Assembly (NCBI RefSeq): GCF_004346095.1 | Contig: NZ_SLZV01000011.1 | Span: 19,409 to 83,408, forward strand | DNA: 64,000 nt | From: Faecalimonas umbilicata | GTDB lineage: Bacteria; Bacillota; Clostridia; Lachnospirales; Lachnospiraceae | Reading direction: 5' to 3' | Shown: piece by piece, positions 18,860 through 28,795 of the stretch | Position numbering within the stretch: position 1 is the stretch's first letter | Layout: each line of letters begins with the position of its first letter | Notes under the pieces: model-generated | The model's input: only the letters and a program-made list of their open reading frames with translations | What the model was told of the DNA's origin: nothing | The model's database searches: none | Made by a program: the position numbers and the translations under genes

Positions 18860-19303
18860 CTATCGATTAAATGTCGTTTCATTCTCTTCGTTTAAAGAGA
18901 GGTCATAATAATTTAAGTCTTCTCTCCGCTTCCATCCGCTTTGTTCCCAGAACTGATTCCCAACCTGATTGTCCGTAAATGCAATCAGGCAGACCTGATT
19001 GATCTTCTCTGCTCTCAGCGCATCCATCGCCATCTTTGCCATCTGTGTCCCGATTCCTTTCATCCGATGTTCTTCAGCAACGCATACATGATAAAAGCAA
19101 CCTCGTCTTCCGTCATGCCCGCATAAAATACTGCCGACAATCTCTCCTTCTTCCTCCGCCACAATACTGGTAGTCGGATTTCTTCTAAGGAAACGTTCCA
19201 GTCCTTCCCGCGAGTCATCGATACTACGGATTCCAAATCCTTTGATCTGTTTCCAAAGCTTATAAACTCCCTCATAGTCTTCTATCATCATTGCGCGTAT
19301 CAT
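18860..19303 (-). CDS. GNAT acetyltransferase inside the arginine operon
   Basis: 147-residue single-domain GNAT with acetyl-CoA loop EEHRMKGIGTQMAKMAM and the C-terminal NQVGNQFWEQSGWKRREDL. The domain resembles YpeA-like GNATs. It lies between argC and argJ in the same direction with gaps of about 50 bp, so it is cotranscribed with them. Position suggests a role in arginine metabolism, possibly N-acetylglutamate synthesis to prime the ArgJ cycle, but that is inference and no substrate residue proves it. Confidence 0.85.
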   Translation of the reverse strand: MIRAMMIEDYEGVYKLWKQIKGFGIRSIDDSREGLERFLRRNPTTSIVAEEEGEIVGSILCGHDGRRGCFYHVCVAEEHRMKGIGTQMAKMAMDALRAEKINQVCLIAFTDNQVGNQFWEQSGWKRREDLNYYDLSLNEENETTFNR

Positions 19304-19355
19304 CGTTCTGCCTCTCCTTTTTCCGTCTTTTTCTTCTTTTTTCCTGCTGTAGCTT

Positions 19356-20396
19356 CTAAGGAAACAGCGGGATTGCAGTCAGTCCTTCCGTCTCATCCAG
19401 TCCGAACATCAAATTCATATTTTGGATTGCCTGCCCCGCAGCGCCCTTCACAAGGTTATCCATCGCTCCCAGGATCACAATCCGATTGGTCCGCTGATCA
19501 ATCTGAAATCCAACATCCACATAGTTGCTTCCTTCCACCCATTTCGTCTGCGGACATATCCCGGTTCGCAGTACACGAACAAATTTCTCGCTGTTATAAC
19601 AACTGTCATATGCCTCTCTTACCATTTCTTCCGTCACACCTTGTTTTAGTGATGCGTAGGCGGTCACAAGAATCCCCCTATTCATCGGAACAAGATGCGG
19701 GGTAAAATTCACACATACCTTCTCCCCTGCAACAAGAGACAGCTGTTCTTCGATCTCCGGTGTATGCCGATGTGTGGTCACCCCATATGCTTTCATATTT
19801 TCATTGACTTCACAATAAAGGTTATCTATTTTCTCCGTTCTTCCTGCCCCCGATGTCCCGGACTTTCCATCGATGATCAACGTCTCCGGAACTATCAGTC
19901 CATTCTTTACCAATGGAAGAATCGCCATCAGAGAACACGTTGGATAACAGCCGGGATTGGCGATCAGCCTTGCTGATCGAATATGCTCCCGATTCCACTC
20001 GCAAAGTCCGTAGACTGCTTCTTGCAAAAGTTCCGGGCTTTTCTGTTGTATTTTATACCATTTTTCATACGTTTCCGCCTCTTTTAAGCGAAAATCTGCA
20101 CTTAGATCAATGACTTTTGCTTTCTCTAGCACCGTCTCACTGATCTGTCCGGCACAAAATCCCTGCGGCGTTGCAGTAAAGATTACATCCACGTCATCCG
20201 CAAGTGCCTCCATTTCCTTTTCCCCGCACGTTCCTTCTACAATCTGAAATAAATTCTGGTAAACATTAGTATAAGGAATCTCCTGATAGCTTCTGGAGCC
20301 AAACCATACTACTTCCACTTCCTTATGACCAGCCAAAAGTCTGACTAATTCTCCTCCGGCATACCCCGTTGCACCAATTATTCCTGCACGAATCAT
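19356..20396 (-). CDS. argC: N-acetyl-gamma-glutamyl-phosphate reductase
   Basis: NADPH-dependent reduction of acetylglutamyl phosphate. 346 residues, the usual type 1 length. The N-terminal Rossmann motif is GIIGATGYAGGELVRLL, the catalytic Cys is in ANPGCYPT, and the conserved SGAGR and HRHTPEIEEQL segments follow. It is the first gene of the minus-strand arg operon, 51 bp from its promoter, whose -10 is covered by an ARG-box-like palindrome. Confidence 0.97.
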   Translation of the reverse strand: MIRAGIIGATGYAGGELVRLLAGHKEVEVVWFGSRSYQEIPYTNVYQNLFQIVEGTCGEKEMEALADDVDVIFTATPQGFCAGQISETVLEKAKVIDLSADFRLKEAETYEKWYKIQQKSPELLQEAVYGLCEWNREHIRSARLIANPGCYPTCSLMAILPLVKNGLIVPETLIIDGKSGTSGAGRTEKIDNLYCEVNENMKAYGVTTHRHTPEIEEQLSLVAGEKVCVNFTPHLVPMNRGILVTAYASLKQGVTEEMVREAYDSCYNSEKFVRVLRTGICPQTKWVEGSNYVDVGFQIDQRTNRIVILGAMDNLVKGAAGQAIQNMNLMFGLDETEGLTAIPLFP

Positions 20397-20441
20397 CTAT
20401 AACACCCTTTCTCTCTTTTTCCATCGAATAAATTTTGATTT

Positions 20442-20476
20442 TGCATGATTATACATCTATTTAAAATGTTATGCAA
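20442..20476 (-). promoter_or_regulatory. argC promoter with ArgR/AhrC box
   Basis: On the minus strand -35 TTGCAT (20471-20476) and -10 TATAAT (20448-20453) are 17 bp apart. The palindrome TGTATAATCATGCA (20442-20455) fits the ARG-box pattern TGnAT-N4-ATnCA and covers the -10, so arginine-bound repressor would block the operon. About 290 bp of AT-rich DNA separate this site from the argG promoter; I see no gene in that stretch. Confidence 0.7.
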
Positions 20477-20771
20477 TAGTTTTTTTGCATTTTATTTTGT
20501 ACAATTTTACTTTGCAGCCAAATCTGCTTTTATCGCTTTCCTCTTTCCCCATAACTTCCTTCTCCGTTTTTCATTTTCTTGTTTTCCCTCTCACATTTTG
20601 CATTTTATAAGTAAATACAAGTGCTTTTTCGTTTTTCTCTACGAATTTTTTCATTTTTACATTACTCTTTTTTCTATAAAAACTAGTATGTTTCCCCCTA
20701 GTGCACATTTGTTTTCCTATAACAGTTTGCTTTGCTTTTTTAATCTCATTTCTCTTTTTCAAATTTTCTTG

Positions 20772-20800
20772 TTGCATATTTATTCATTTTATTGTATATT
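20772..20800 (+). promoter_or_regulatory. argG promoter with ArgR/AhrC box
   Basis: -35 TTGCAT (20772-20777), 17 bp, -10 TATATT (20795-20800). The box TGCATATTTATTCA (20773-20786) matches the ARG-box consensus at nine of ten informative positions by eye and overlaps the -35 and spacer. The argG ATG follows 47 bp downstream with AGGAGG. Confidence 0.7.
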
Positions 20801-20846
20801 AATACTATCAAATTTCAAGACAAACAGAACAAGGAGGACTTTTGAC

Positions 20847-22064
20847 ATGAAAGAAAAAGTAATTTTAGCATATTCCGGCGGATTGGACACAACAGCCATC
20901 ATCCCATGGCTCAAAGAAAATTTTGATTATGAAGTCATCTGCTGCTGCATCGACTGCGGACAGGGAGAAGAACTGGACGGCTTAGAAGAACGCGCAAAAT
21001 TATCCGGCGCTTCCAAATTATATATTGAAAACATCGTTGATGAGTTCTGTGATGACTATATCGTGCCATGTGTACAGGCGAATGCAATCTACGAAAACAA
21101 ATATCTGCTCGGCACTGCGATGGCACGTCCGGGAATCGCAAAAAAACTAGTAGAAATTGCAAGAAAAGAACATGCTTCTGCTATCTGCCACGGCGCAACC
21201 GGAAAAGGAAATGATCAGATTCGTTTTGAGTTAGGGATCAAGGCACTCGCACCGGATCTGAAGATCATCGCTCCATGGAGAATGACGGATCTTTGGACAT
21301 TAAATTCCCGTGAAGAAGAGATTGCATACTGCCATCAGCATGGGATCGACCTTCCATTTGATGCCAGCCAAAGTTACAGCCGTGACCGAAACTTATGGCA
21401 CATCAGCCATGAAGGATTAGAGCTCGAGGATCCTGCGCAAGAGCCAGACTATGAACATCTGCTTGTACTCGGCGTTACCCCGGAACAGGCACCGGATGAA
21501 GGCGAATATATCACAATGACTTTCGAAAAAGGTGTTCCAGTCAGCTTAAACGGACAAACGATGAAAGTATCTGAGATTATCACAGAGTTAAACGCCCTCG
21601 GCGGAAAGCATGGAATCGGTATCATCGACATTGTAGAAAATCGTGTTGTCGGAATGAAATCCCGCGGTGTCTATGAAACTCCAGGAGGAACCATCTTAAT
21701 GGAAGCTCACCAGCAGTTAGAGGAACTGGTGCTTGACCGTGCAACCTATGAGGTAAAAAAAGAAATGGGAAACAAACTTTCTCAGATTGTATACGAAGGA
21801 AAATGGTTCACACCGCTCCGTGAGGCTGTGCAGGCATTTATCGAATCCACACAGCAATATGTGACCGGAGAAGTAAAATTGAAGCTTTATAAAGGAAATA
21901 TCATCAAAGCCGGAACAACCTCTCCGTATTCTCTGTACAGCGAATCTCTCGCAAGTTTTACTACCGGAGAACTTTATGACCACCATGACGCAGAAGGATT
22001 TATCAACTTATTCGGTCTTCCATTAAAAGTACGCGCAATGAAACTTGCAGAAACAGAAAAGTAA
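20847..22064 (+). CDS. argG: argininosuccinate synthase
   Basis: Joins citrulline and aspartate using ATP. 405 residues from the ATG at 20847, which has AAGGAGG before it. The frame is open back to 20445, but that stretch is non-coding in composition and contains the promoter. The PP-loop ATP motif is LAYSGGLDTTAI, and CHGATGKGNDQIRFE and SRGVYETPGG are conserved. It is transcribed divergently from the argC operon. argH and argF are not in the window. Confidence 0.98.
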   Translation: MKEKVILAYSGGLDTTAIIPWLKENFDYEVICCCIDCGQGEELDGLEERAKLSGASKLYIENIVDEFCDDYIVPCVQANAIYENKYLLGTAMARPGIAKKLVEIARKEHASAICHGATGKGNDQIRFELGIKALAPDLKIIAPWRMTDLWTLNSREEEIAYCHQHGIDLPFDASQSYSRDRNLWHISHEGLELEDPAQEPDYEHLLVLGVTPEQAPDEGEYITMTFEKGVPVSLNGQTMKVSEIITELNALGGKHGIGIIDIVENRVVGMKSRGVYETPGGTILMEAHQQLEELVLDRATYEVKKEMGNKLSQIVYEGKWFTPLREAVQAFIESTQQYVTGEVKLKLYKGNIIKAGTTSPYSLYSESLASFTTGELYDHHDAEGFINLFGLPLKVRAMKLAETEK

Positions 22065-22077
22065 AAAACAGACACAC

Positions 22078-22116
22078 AAAAAGGACAGCTGATCTTTCCA
22101 GCTGCCCTTTTTGTTT
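22078..22116. terminator. bidirectional terminator between argG and the NSS transporter
   Basis: Hairpin AAAAAGGACAGCTG / CAGCTGCCCTTTTT with a 6-bp loop, followed by T-rich sequence on both strands. It ends argG on the plus strand and the gene at 22150-23463 on the minus strand. Confidence 0.88.
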
Positions 22117-22149
22117 TCTAAAACTTCTTGAGTAACATTCTGTATTTCT

Positions 22150-23463
22150 TTAACCAATTCCCCCATACACGATCCCGAGGATCACTACAAGAATGGTCAC
22201 GATCACAAACACATATTTTGCAAACGCAAGGAACCTTTTCCCAAGCGGTTTCCCTGCTCCTTCATTGATCGCCGCAAGCGCCTTTTCTCCATCATGAAGA
22301 TAGTAAAAGACAATCAGCACAAGAAGTGCCATCAGCGGTGAAATTACAACTGTGATCAGATTGGTAAACTGATCAAAGGTTGTCATGCTCAAATTCAAAG
22401 GAACTGAGAGCACAAATGTGATAACCCCCACAAGAATCACCGCCTTTTTCCTTGTCAGCTTCGAGTGCGAAAGGATTGCCTCCACAACCCCTTCCAGCAT
22501 ATTAATAGAAGAAGAGATCGCCGCACAGAGCAAACTGATAAAGAAGATAACCGCAAGGATTGTTCCACCCGGCATTTTTTCAAAAATGACCGGCATCGTC
22601 ATAAATAATAATGGTGGTCCTGATTTTGCATCCAACCCGAATGCAAATACCGCCGGCATGATCACAAAAGATGCAAGTACTGCTGCCAGCGTATCCAGAA
22701 CTGCCGTGCTGACCGCCAGATGTGGAATATCATATTCTTTCTTCAAATAGCTCCCATACACTACCATCCCGCATCCATTGATGGATACCGTGAAAAATGC
22801 CTGTCCAAGCGCCATCACCCATGTATCTGCTTTCAAAAGGTACTCCCATTTTGGCTGAAGTAGAAACTTCACACCTTCCATCGCTCCCGGAAGTGACAGC
22901 GACTGGAAAATCAGTACGATAAAGATCAGAAACAATGCCGGCATAATGATCTTACTGATTCGCTCAATCCCTTTTACGACACCTGCACAAATGACCAGTA
23001 CCGTCAGAAAAATCGCAACCGCATCCCATGGAATGGAAGCAGCTGAACCTGCAAACTCTGTAAAATAGGTGTTCTTATCCACCTTTGCCAGCTTTCCGGT
23101 TCCACTCATTACAAGGTATTTTAAAATCCACCCGACAACCACATTGTAAAACATAAAAATGCCAAGAAGCCCTATTGCCGGAAGCATTCCTACAATCTTT
23201 CCACCCTTCCATGTTCTTTCACGGAACACTTCTGAGATTCCAGTCATCGAACCACCGCCAAAGGCACGCCCGAACGCAAATTCTGTAATCAGTCCTGTCG
23301 TCCCAAGAATCAAGACAAACAGAAAGTATGGGATCAAAAATGCCGCCCCACCGTAAGCGCCAAGCCGGTATGGAAACATCCATATATTTCCAAGTCCAAT
23401 AGCCGAACCGATGCAAGCCATAACAAATCCCATTCTGCTCGTAAATTTTTCTCTCTTTTCCAT
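22150..23463 (-). CDS. neurotransmitter:sodium symporter (NSS/SNF) family transporter
   Basis: 437 residues with about 11-12 membrane segments and the family signature near the N-terminus (GFVMACIGSAIGLGNIWMFPYRLGAYGGAAFLIPYF), which contains the unwound TM1 sodium/substrate site. Relatives (LeuT, TnaT, MhsT) take up amino acids with sodium; substrate unknown here. The start is the ATG at 23463 with AAAGGAG 7 nt away; a TTG two codons upstream is unlikely. It forms a single-gene unit ending at the shared terminator. A 209-bp divergent region separates it from the next gene. Confidence 0.93.
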   Translation of the reverse strand: MEKREKFTSRMGFVMACIGSAIGLGNIWMFPYRLGAYGGAAFLIPYFLFVLILGTTGLITEFAFGRAFGGGSMTGISEVFRERTWKGGKIVGMLPAIGLLGIFMFYNVVVGWILKYLVMSGTGKLAKVDKNTYFTEFAGSAASIPWDAVAIFLTVLVICAGVVKGIERISKIIMPALFLIFIVLIFQSLSLPGAMEGVKFLLQPKWEYLLKADTWVMALGQAFFTVSINGCGMVVYGSYLKKEYDIPHLAVSTAVLDTLAAVLASFVIMPAVFAFGLDAKSGPPLLFMTMPVIFEKMPGGTILAVIFFISLLCAAISSSINMLEGVVEAILSHSKLTRKKAVILVGVITFVLSVPLNLSMTTFDQFTNLITVVISPLMALLVLIVFYYLHDGEKALAAINEGAGKPLGKRFLAFAKYVFVIVTILVVILGIVYGGIG

Positions 23464-23672
23464 AAGCAACTCCTTTTCTCTCCAAACCCGTCCACAAAAA
23501 ACACCGACCAGCAGATCGACTCAGACAGGCTTTCCGATTTCTCTCCATATACTATCACACTTTAAAGCATTAATGCAAGAAAAAAAGTGGAAAATATATT
23601 TTTTTCCTGTTCTTTTGAATATCCGGCACGAAACATACCTATCCTATAATAAAAAGCATAAGGATGTGTACT

Positions 23673-24374
23673 ATGAAACCAGTAATCGGAATTATTGTCT
23701 GCGGTCTGATGGATGACCGCCAATTTGTAACTAATGCTTACATTCAATCCATAAAATATGCAAAAGGAGTCCCGCTTCTCCTCCCACTTGTGCGCTCTGA
23801 CGAAGCACTTCAAACTTATTGTTCTCTCTGCGACGGGTTCCTCTTCTGCGGCGGAAACGACATCACCCCGCTTCTGTTTGGAAAAGAACCGGCAAAAGGC
23901 CTGGGAACAACCAACATCACACTAGATATTTTTCAACTCCGCCTTCTGCGCGCCATTCTAAAAACAAAAAATCCCCTGCTCGCCATCTGCCGTGGAATGC
24001 AGGTTTTAAATGTAGCCTGTGGAGGAACGCTTCTCCAAGATATCGACACCTCGCTCCACGCGCCCATCAATCATATGCAGCTTTCCGCCTCCAGAAGTGA
24101 AATCAGCCATAAAGTACTGGTCGCAAAAGGAAGTATTCTCTCCTCCATCACAGGTTCGTCCCTCTATACAAACAGTTTCCATCATCAGGCAGTCGACTCA
24201 CTCGGCAAAGGGCTCGTCCCAACTGCCCGGACTTCTGACGGCATCATCGAGGCAATCGAACTTTCCGCTCATCCATTTGCCCTTGGAGTCCAATGGCACC
24301 CGGAATGTATGTACCGTACTTCTCCTGTCATGCGTGATCTGTTTGCTTCATTTATCACTGCCTGCCGCAAATAA
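23673..24374 (+). CDS. class I glutamine amidotransferase-like gamma-glutamyl hydrolase (peptidase C26)
   Basis: 233 residues. The fold and motifs match PuuD/C26 enzymes that cleave gamma-glutamyl amides (for example gamma-glutamyl-GABA): GFLFCGGNDITPLLFG, nucleophile Cys in LLAICRGMQVLNVACGG, and catalytic His/Glu in FALGVQWHPE. Two ATGs three codons apart are possible; 23673 is better placed relative to AAGG. TATAAT at 23645-23650 is a good -10, though the -35 is unclear. The substrate is not fixed by sequence and no puu genes are nearby. Confidence 0.88.
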   Translation: MKPVIGIIVCGLMDDRQFVTNAYIQSIKYAKGVPLLLPLVRSDEALQTYCSLCDGFLFCGGNDITPLLFGKEPAKGLGTTNITLDIFQLRLLRAILKTKNPLLAICRGMQVLNVACGGTLLQDIDTSLHAPINHMQLSASRSEISHKVLVAKGSILSSITGSSLYTNSFHHQAVDSLGKGLVPTARTSDGIIEAIELSAHPFALGVQWHPECMYRTSPVMRDLFASFITACRK

Positions 24375-24541
24375 TTTATTTTGCCAGCCCCTGCTTCTGC
24401 ATTTTCTAGTCATTGCCCCGACGCCTGCAATATGGTATGATATCCAGAGACATTTCAAACAACAGAACAAGAGCCGGAAGGAAGATTTTAAACTCTTCTT
24501 TCCGGGCAATCATTATAACAAATAAAGGCAGGGCAATACCC

Positions 24542-27500
24542 ATGACAGATCATCAGATTTCTTCCCTCTCCAGCCTGCTCCACCAGGATCTTTTTGAGTT
24601 TCTCAAAGGCTCAATTTCCGGTGGACTCCTCTGCGGCTATACCGGAGAAGGATTCCCTTTTCATTTCATCAGCGATCAACTGCTGCACCTTCTTGGCTTT
24701 GAGAGCCGCGAGGAATATTGTACGTTTATTAAAAATAAACTGATCAACGGCATCCATCCAGATGATCGGGAGTATACAACAGACACTGTTTTGTCTGCTC
24801 TAAACGAAGACCAGACGTACGAAATTAAATATAGAATGTTAAAAAAAGATGGTTCTTTTATCTGGGTCATCGGTCAAGGAAAGAAGTTTTTCCATAAAAA
24901 TTCCGAATTTGTAGCAAGTATCTGTCTGGATATCACTGATACCATTGAACTGCAGCAAGAGCTGAGTGAACTTACCCAAAACATTCCCGGTGGAGTCTGT
25001 AAAATTTTGATGGATCAGGATTTCACACTTCTTTATGGAAACGATAGCTTCTATCAGCTATATGGATACACTTCTGCAGAAATGCAGACACAACTGGGCA
25101 ACAAGCTAATTGCCACGATCCTTCCTGAGGATGCAACGTCTATTATGGAAATCATCGAGCGTACTTACCGAAGTCAAGAATCTCATTTTGAATTTGAACA
25201 AAGAATTTTTCACAAGGACGGTTCCATACGCTATCTTCTGACAAACGGTGCCTTCAGCCATTCCCGGAAAGGAGTTCCCACTTTAAATTGCGTCATCATC
25301 GATATCACAAAGCGCCGACTATCTGAACAGGAACTTGCTATCAACGAGGAGCGTTTTCGGATTGCTGTCACACAGACACAAAGTGTGATCTTTGACTATC
25401 ATATTCAAAAAAAACAAGTGGTCCATTCGAAAGAAACAATGCACCTCTATGGACTGCCGGAAATCATGAATGATGTTCCGGAAAGTTTTGTGCGTTCTAA
25501 GATCATTCCTCGCAAACATGCTGCCGCTTTTCTTTCCATGTACAGAGAAATCCAGCAAGGAAGTCCTCACAGCAGCTGCACCGTAGAAATCTTAGCAGCA
25601 GACGGAAAATATTACTGGAATACGATCACAATGACAACTGTTTTCAATGGTCAGCACAAACCGGTCCGTGCCATTGGTGTCGTGGAAAATATTACTCAGC
25701 ATAAAGAAATGGAATATGCTTATCTCAAAGAAGAAACTTACCGACGTGCTCTGCTTGCAGATACTCTGTTTTACGCAGAAATCAACCTGACCGAAGGTAT
25801 CATCGACACCCTCTCTGAGATGAATACCCAAGAATTGATGGAACACCTCTGCCGCTCTTATGACCAATATCTAAGAGTCGAAGGAATCAAAAATATTCAT
25901 CGGGAAGATTATCCCAAATTTCTGGAAACTTTTTCGCGTAAAAATCTTCTTGCAAATTATGCCAACGGGATTCAGGAACTCAAATTAGAATATCGTCATT
26001 TGACGAATTTCGGAAAGACTTGCTGGGTGGAAACAACTGCCCATATGATGAAAGACCCTGTTTCCGGAGATATCCGCTGTCTTCTCTACTTACATGACAT
26101 TGATGCAGCAAAAAGAGAGCGGCTGACTCTTGAAAACGCCTCCCGGCTGGATCCTCTGACCAAGCTATATAACAAGGGAGCTGCTGAGACATTGATCCGC
26201 AGCCAATTAGAAGCAAGTTCTCCCGATGCCTGCCATGCATTTATCATCATTGACCTTGATCACTTTAAAAAGATCAATGATCTCCATGGACACGCTTGCG
26301 GAGACAAGGTGCTAAAAGAAACGGCAAAACGAATTCAGCAGCATTTCCGTTCAGATGATATCATCGGGCGAATCGGCGGAGATGAATTCATTGCTTTCAT
26401 CAAAAATATCCCTTCCAAAGACTTTCTGATCCAAAAGTTAGAAAAACTTCGATATACTGTAGTACCTTTCCGCGGTATTCTTACATATAGTATGGGAATC
26501 TGCCTCACATCGAACTATGGATTTGACTTTGAAGTACTGTATGAAAAAGCGGATATCGCTCTTTATCACTCAAAAGCTCGTGGGCGCAACTGTTTTACCT
26601 TCTATACTTCAGTCATGCATCTACCTGAACAAAATGGTATTACCAGAAGTGAAATTGTTATGGAACCGGAAGATTCTGCATGGTCCGAGGAAATCTTCCA
26701 TGCGTTGATCGAAAATCTGGAGGATATTACATATCTGAGTGATCCATACACCTATGAGCTCCTCTATGTTTCCCCGCAAGTCCGTGACATTTTAGGATTA
26801 TCCGGCAATGATCCCATCGGAAAAAAATGTTACGAAGTACTTCAAGGAGAACATAAACCATGCCCATTTTGCACAAATCACCTTCTGGATCAAAAGCCGG
26901 TCATCTGGGAACACCATCACCGACTCCTGAACCGTGATTACCTGCTCAAAGATAAATTTATCACATGGAATCACCGTAAAGTACGAATGGAACTTGCGAT
27001 CGATATTACCGATCTAAAATTGAACGGAATCCAGCAAAGATTTTCTATCGCATTAACAGAATATGCTTCTCTGCTGGAATCTCTGTCCGGAACAAAAGAA
27101 ATCCTTCAAGGGACCGCGCAAACACTTGGCAAATTTTATCAGGCGGATGATGTCTGTCTGATCCATCCTACCCATACGGGAAATTCTTATCATTTCAAAT
27201 GCCTCTGGCATTACGAAAACTCTATTTCCCAAAGTGCATTGGTCCAGCTGACTCAAATTGAAAAATACGCATTTATTCAGGACTTATTTTACACAAATGA
27301 TATCATCCACATCCCGGATATTGAAATGCTCCGCCCAAACTATCCGGAGGAAATGCGGCTTCTGGAACGTTACGAAATCCGGCAGATGCTTGGTTTTTCT
27401 TTCTCCGCTGAACACCCTAAAAATGCCTGCCTGATTTTATCCAACCCGCATACCTGTGGCAATGAGTTACATTTTCTTCGTCTGGTATGCCATCTTCTCA

Positions 27501-28795
27501 CAAATCGGCTGCATAGTATCGATGCGGAGAAAAAACTAGACTATAACTTCTGGCATGATGCACTAACCGGCCTTTACAATCTTGCAAGTTTTTCTTCTTA
27601 TACTAAAAAACGGCACTTTGAAGAACTCTCCTCCGTAGGGCTTGTGCTTGCGGATATCAATGGTTTCAAACAGATTAATAATACGATGGGATATTCCTTT
27701 GGCAATCAGGTACTTTTGGACACTGCTCGTGTTTTTCGAGAATATTTCCCAGATGCCTATCACTTCCGTCTCAGCGGAAATGAATTTTGTATTATCTGCG
27801 AAAATGCTTCCGGCAAATATTTTTATCAACAGATTTCACTATTACAGGCAGATCCCATCGTTCTGAGACATGACGGAATTTCCTTTGGCTACCACTGGAT
27901 GCAAAAAGAAGTAGATTTTTCCATACTCAAATCTCTTGCAGAAGATTCGATGATGGAAGAAAAGCAAAAATATTACATGGAAACACCTTATTTTGCCAAA
28001 CGGCATCGTCCTACTATCCTGCAACAAACATTGCGCGACTTAAAAGAAGAACGATTCCTCATCTATCTTCAACCCAAAGTAGATCTCTCCTCAAGAAAAC
28101 TTATCGGAGCTGAAGCATTGATCCGGTATCGCCACGAGGAACGTGGCTTGATAGCACCTGATTTTTTTATTCCACCACTAGAAAAAGAGCACCTAATCCG
28201 CTATATCGATCTATTTGTTTTAGAACAAGCATGCCGTCTTCTCAGACGCTGGCAACAGGAAGGACGTAAAACATTTCCTATTTCCATCAATTTTTCTAGA
28301 ATTACACTGATGGAAGAAGAAATCCTTCCTTCTCTGCTTGAACTGGTACACACTTACCAAATTTCACCTTCTTTGATCCAAATTGAAATCACCGAGACGA
28401 TCGAAGAGAAAGATCGCGATGTTCTCCTGACACTCAGCTACCAGCTGCGGCAGGCCGGATTCACAATTGCCCTCGATGATTTCGGCACAAAATATACAAA
28501 CTTGTCCATTCTCACCTACATGGATTTTGACGTTCTAAAACTTGACCGCAGTCTAATTCAGACACTGTGTTTCAGAGCATCTAATCAGACGATCATCAAG
28601 CATGTAATTCAAATGTGCAAAGAACTTCCGGTAGAAGTCATCGCTGAGGGCATCGAAAATGAAGAACAGGCAGCACTCCTTACCTCTATGGGATGTCCTT
28701 CTGCACAGGGATACTTATTTGGAGCACCGATGCCCATTTCCGAATTCGAATCCAGATTCATGCCGGCAGAAACAGATTTCAAAACCTCGCCATAG
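24542..28795 (+). CDS. large multidomain cyclic-di-GMP protein (PAS, GGDEF, GAF, second GGDEF, EAL)
   Basis: 1417 residues from the ATG at 24542 (GGCAGGG upstream); no membrane segment, so cytoplasmic. By pattern it has three or four PAS-like domains (about 25-540; PAC ends such as SICLDITDTIE, CVIIDITKRR, IGVVENITQH); a GGDEF domain with an intact motif at about 612-616; another PAS (about 715-830, with a CPFC pair); and a GAF-like region (835-990). A second GGDEF-like domain has SGNEF instead of GGDEF (about 1078) and is likely inactive. The C-terminal EAL domain (1150-1400) carries the motif at about 1191 and retains EITET, DDFG, KLDRSL, AEGIEN and QGYLFGAPMP. Both synthesis and hydrolysis of c-di-GMP are therefore possible. 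It ends at a strong terminator. Confidence 0.93.
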   Translation: MTDHQISSLSSLLHQDLFEFLKGSISGGLLCGYTGEGFPFHFISDQLLHLLGFESREEYCTFIKNKLINGIHPDDREYTTDTVLSALNEDQTYEIKYRMLKKDGSFIWVIGQGKKFFHKNSEFVASICLDITDTIELQQELSELTQNIPGGVCKILMDQDFTLLYGNDSFYQLYGYTSAEMQTQLGNKLIATILPEDATSIMEIIERTYRSQESHFEFEQRIFHKDGSIRYLLTNGAFSHSRKGVPTLNCVIIDITKRRLSEQELAINEERFRIAVTQTQSVIFDYHIQKKQVVHSKETMHLYGLPEIMNDVPESFVRSKIIPRKHAAAFLSMYREIQQGSPHSSCTVEILAADGKYYWNTITMTTVFNGQHKPVRAIGVVENITQHKEMEYAYLKEETYRRALLADTLFYAEINLTEGIIDTLSEMNTQELMEHLCRSYDQYLRVEGIKNIHREDYPKFLETFSRKNLLANYANGIQELKLEYRHLTNFGKTCWVETTAHMMKDPVSGDIRCLLYLHDIDAAKRERLTLENASRLDPLTKLYNKGAAETLIRSQLEASSPDACHAFIIIDLDHFKKINDLHGHACGDKVLKETAKRIQQHFRSDDIIGRIGGDEFIAFIKNIPSKDFLIQKLEKLRYTVVPFRGILTYSMGICLTSNYGFDFEVLYEKADIALYHSKARGRNCFTFYTSVMHLPEQNGITRSEIVMEPEDSAWSEEIFHALIENLEDITYLSDPYTYELLYVSPQVRDILGLSGNDPIGKKCYEVLQGEHKPCPFCTNHLLDQKPVIWEHHHRLLNRDYLLKDKFITWNHRKVRMELAIDITDLKLNGIQQRFSIALTEYASLLESLSGTKEILQGTAQTLGKFYQADDVCLIHPTHTGNSYHFKCLWHYENSISQSALVQLTQIEKYAFIQDLFYTNDIIHIPDIEMLRPNYPEEMRLLERYEIRQMLGFSFSAEHPKNACLILSNPHTCGNELHFLRLVCHLLTNRLHSIDAEKKLDYNFWHDALTGLYNLASFSSYTKKRHFEELSSVGLVLADINGFKQINNTMGYSFGNQVLLDTARVFREYFPDAYHFRLSGNEFCIICENASGKYFYQQISLLQADPIVLRHDGISFGYHWMQKEVDFSILKSLAEDSMMEEKQKYYMETPYFAKRHRPTILQQTLRDLKEERFLIYLQPKVDLSSRKLIGAEALIRYRHEERGLIAPDFFIPPLEKEHLIRYIDLFVLEQACRLLRRWQQEGRKTFPISINFSRITLMEEEILPSLLELVHTYQISPSLIQIEITETIEEKDRDVLLTLSYQLRQAGFTIALDDFGTKYTNLSILTYMDFDVLKLDRSLIQTLCFRASNQTIIKHVIQMCKELPVEVIAEGIENEEQAALLTSMGCPSAQGYLFGAPMPISEFESRFMPAETDFKTSP

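Noticed and set aside
20445..20846. In-frame upstream extension of argG by 134 codons
   Set aside because: AT-rich, Phe/Leu/Ser-biased and containing the argG promoter and ARG box. The true ATG at 20847 has a perfect ribosome site and family-typical N-terminus.
24413..24541. Upstream extension of the GGDEF/EAL protein
   Set aside because: The extra 43 codons have no ribosome site at their ATG and a basic, unstructured composition. The ATG at 24542 has a ribosome site.
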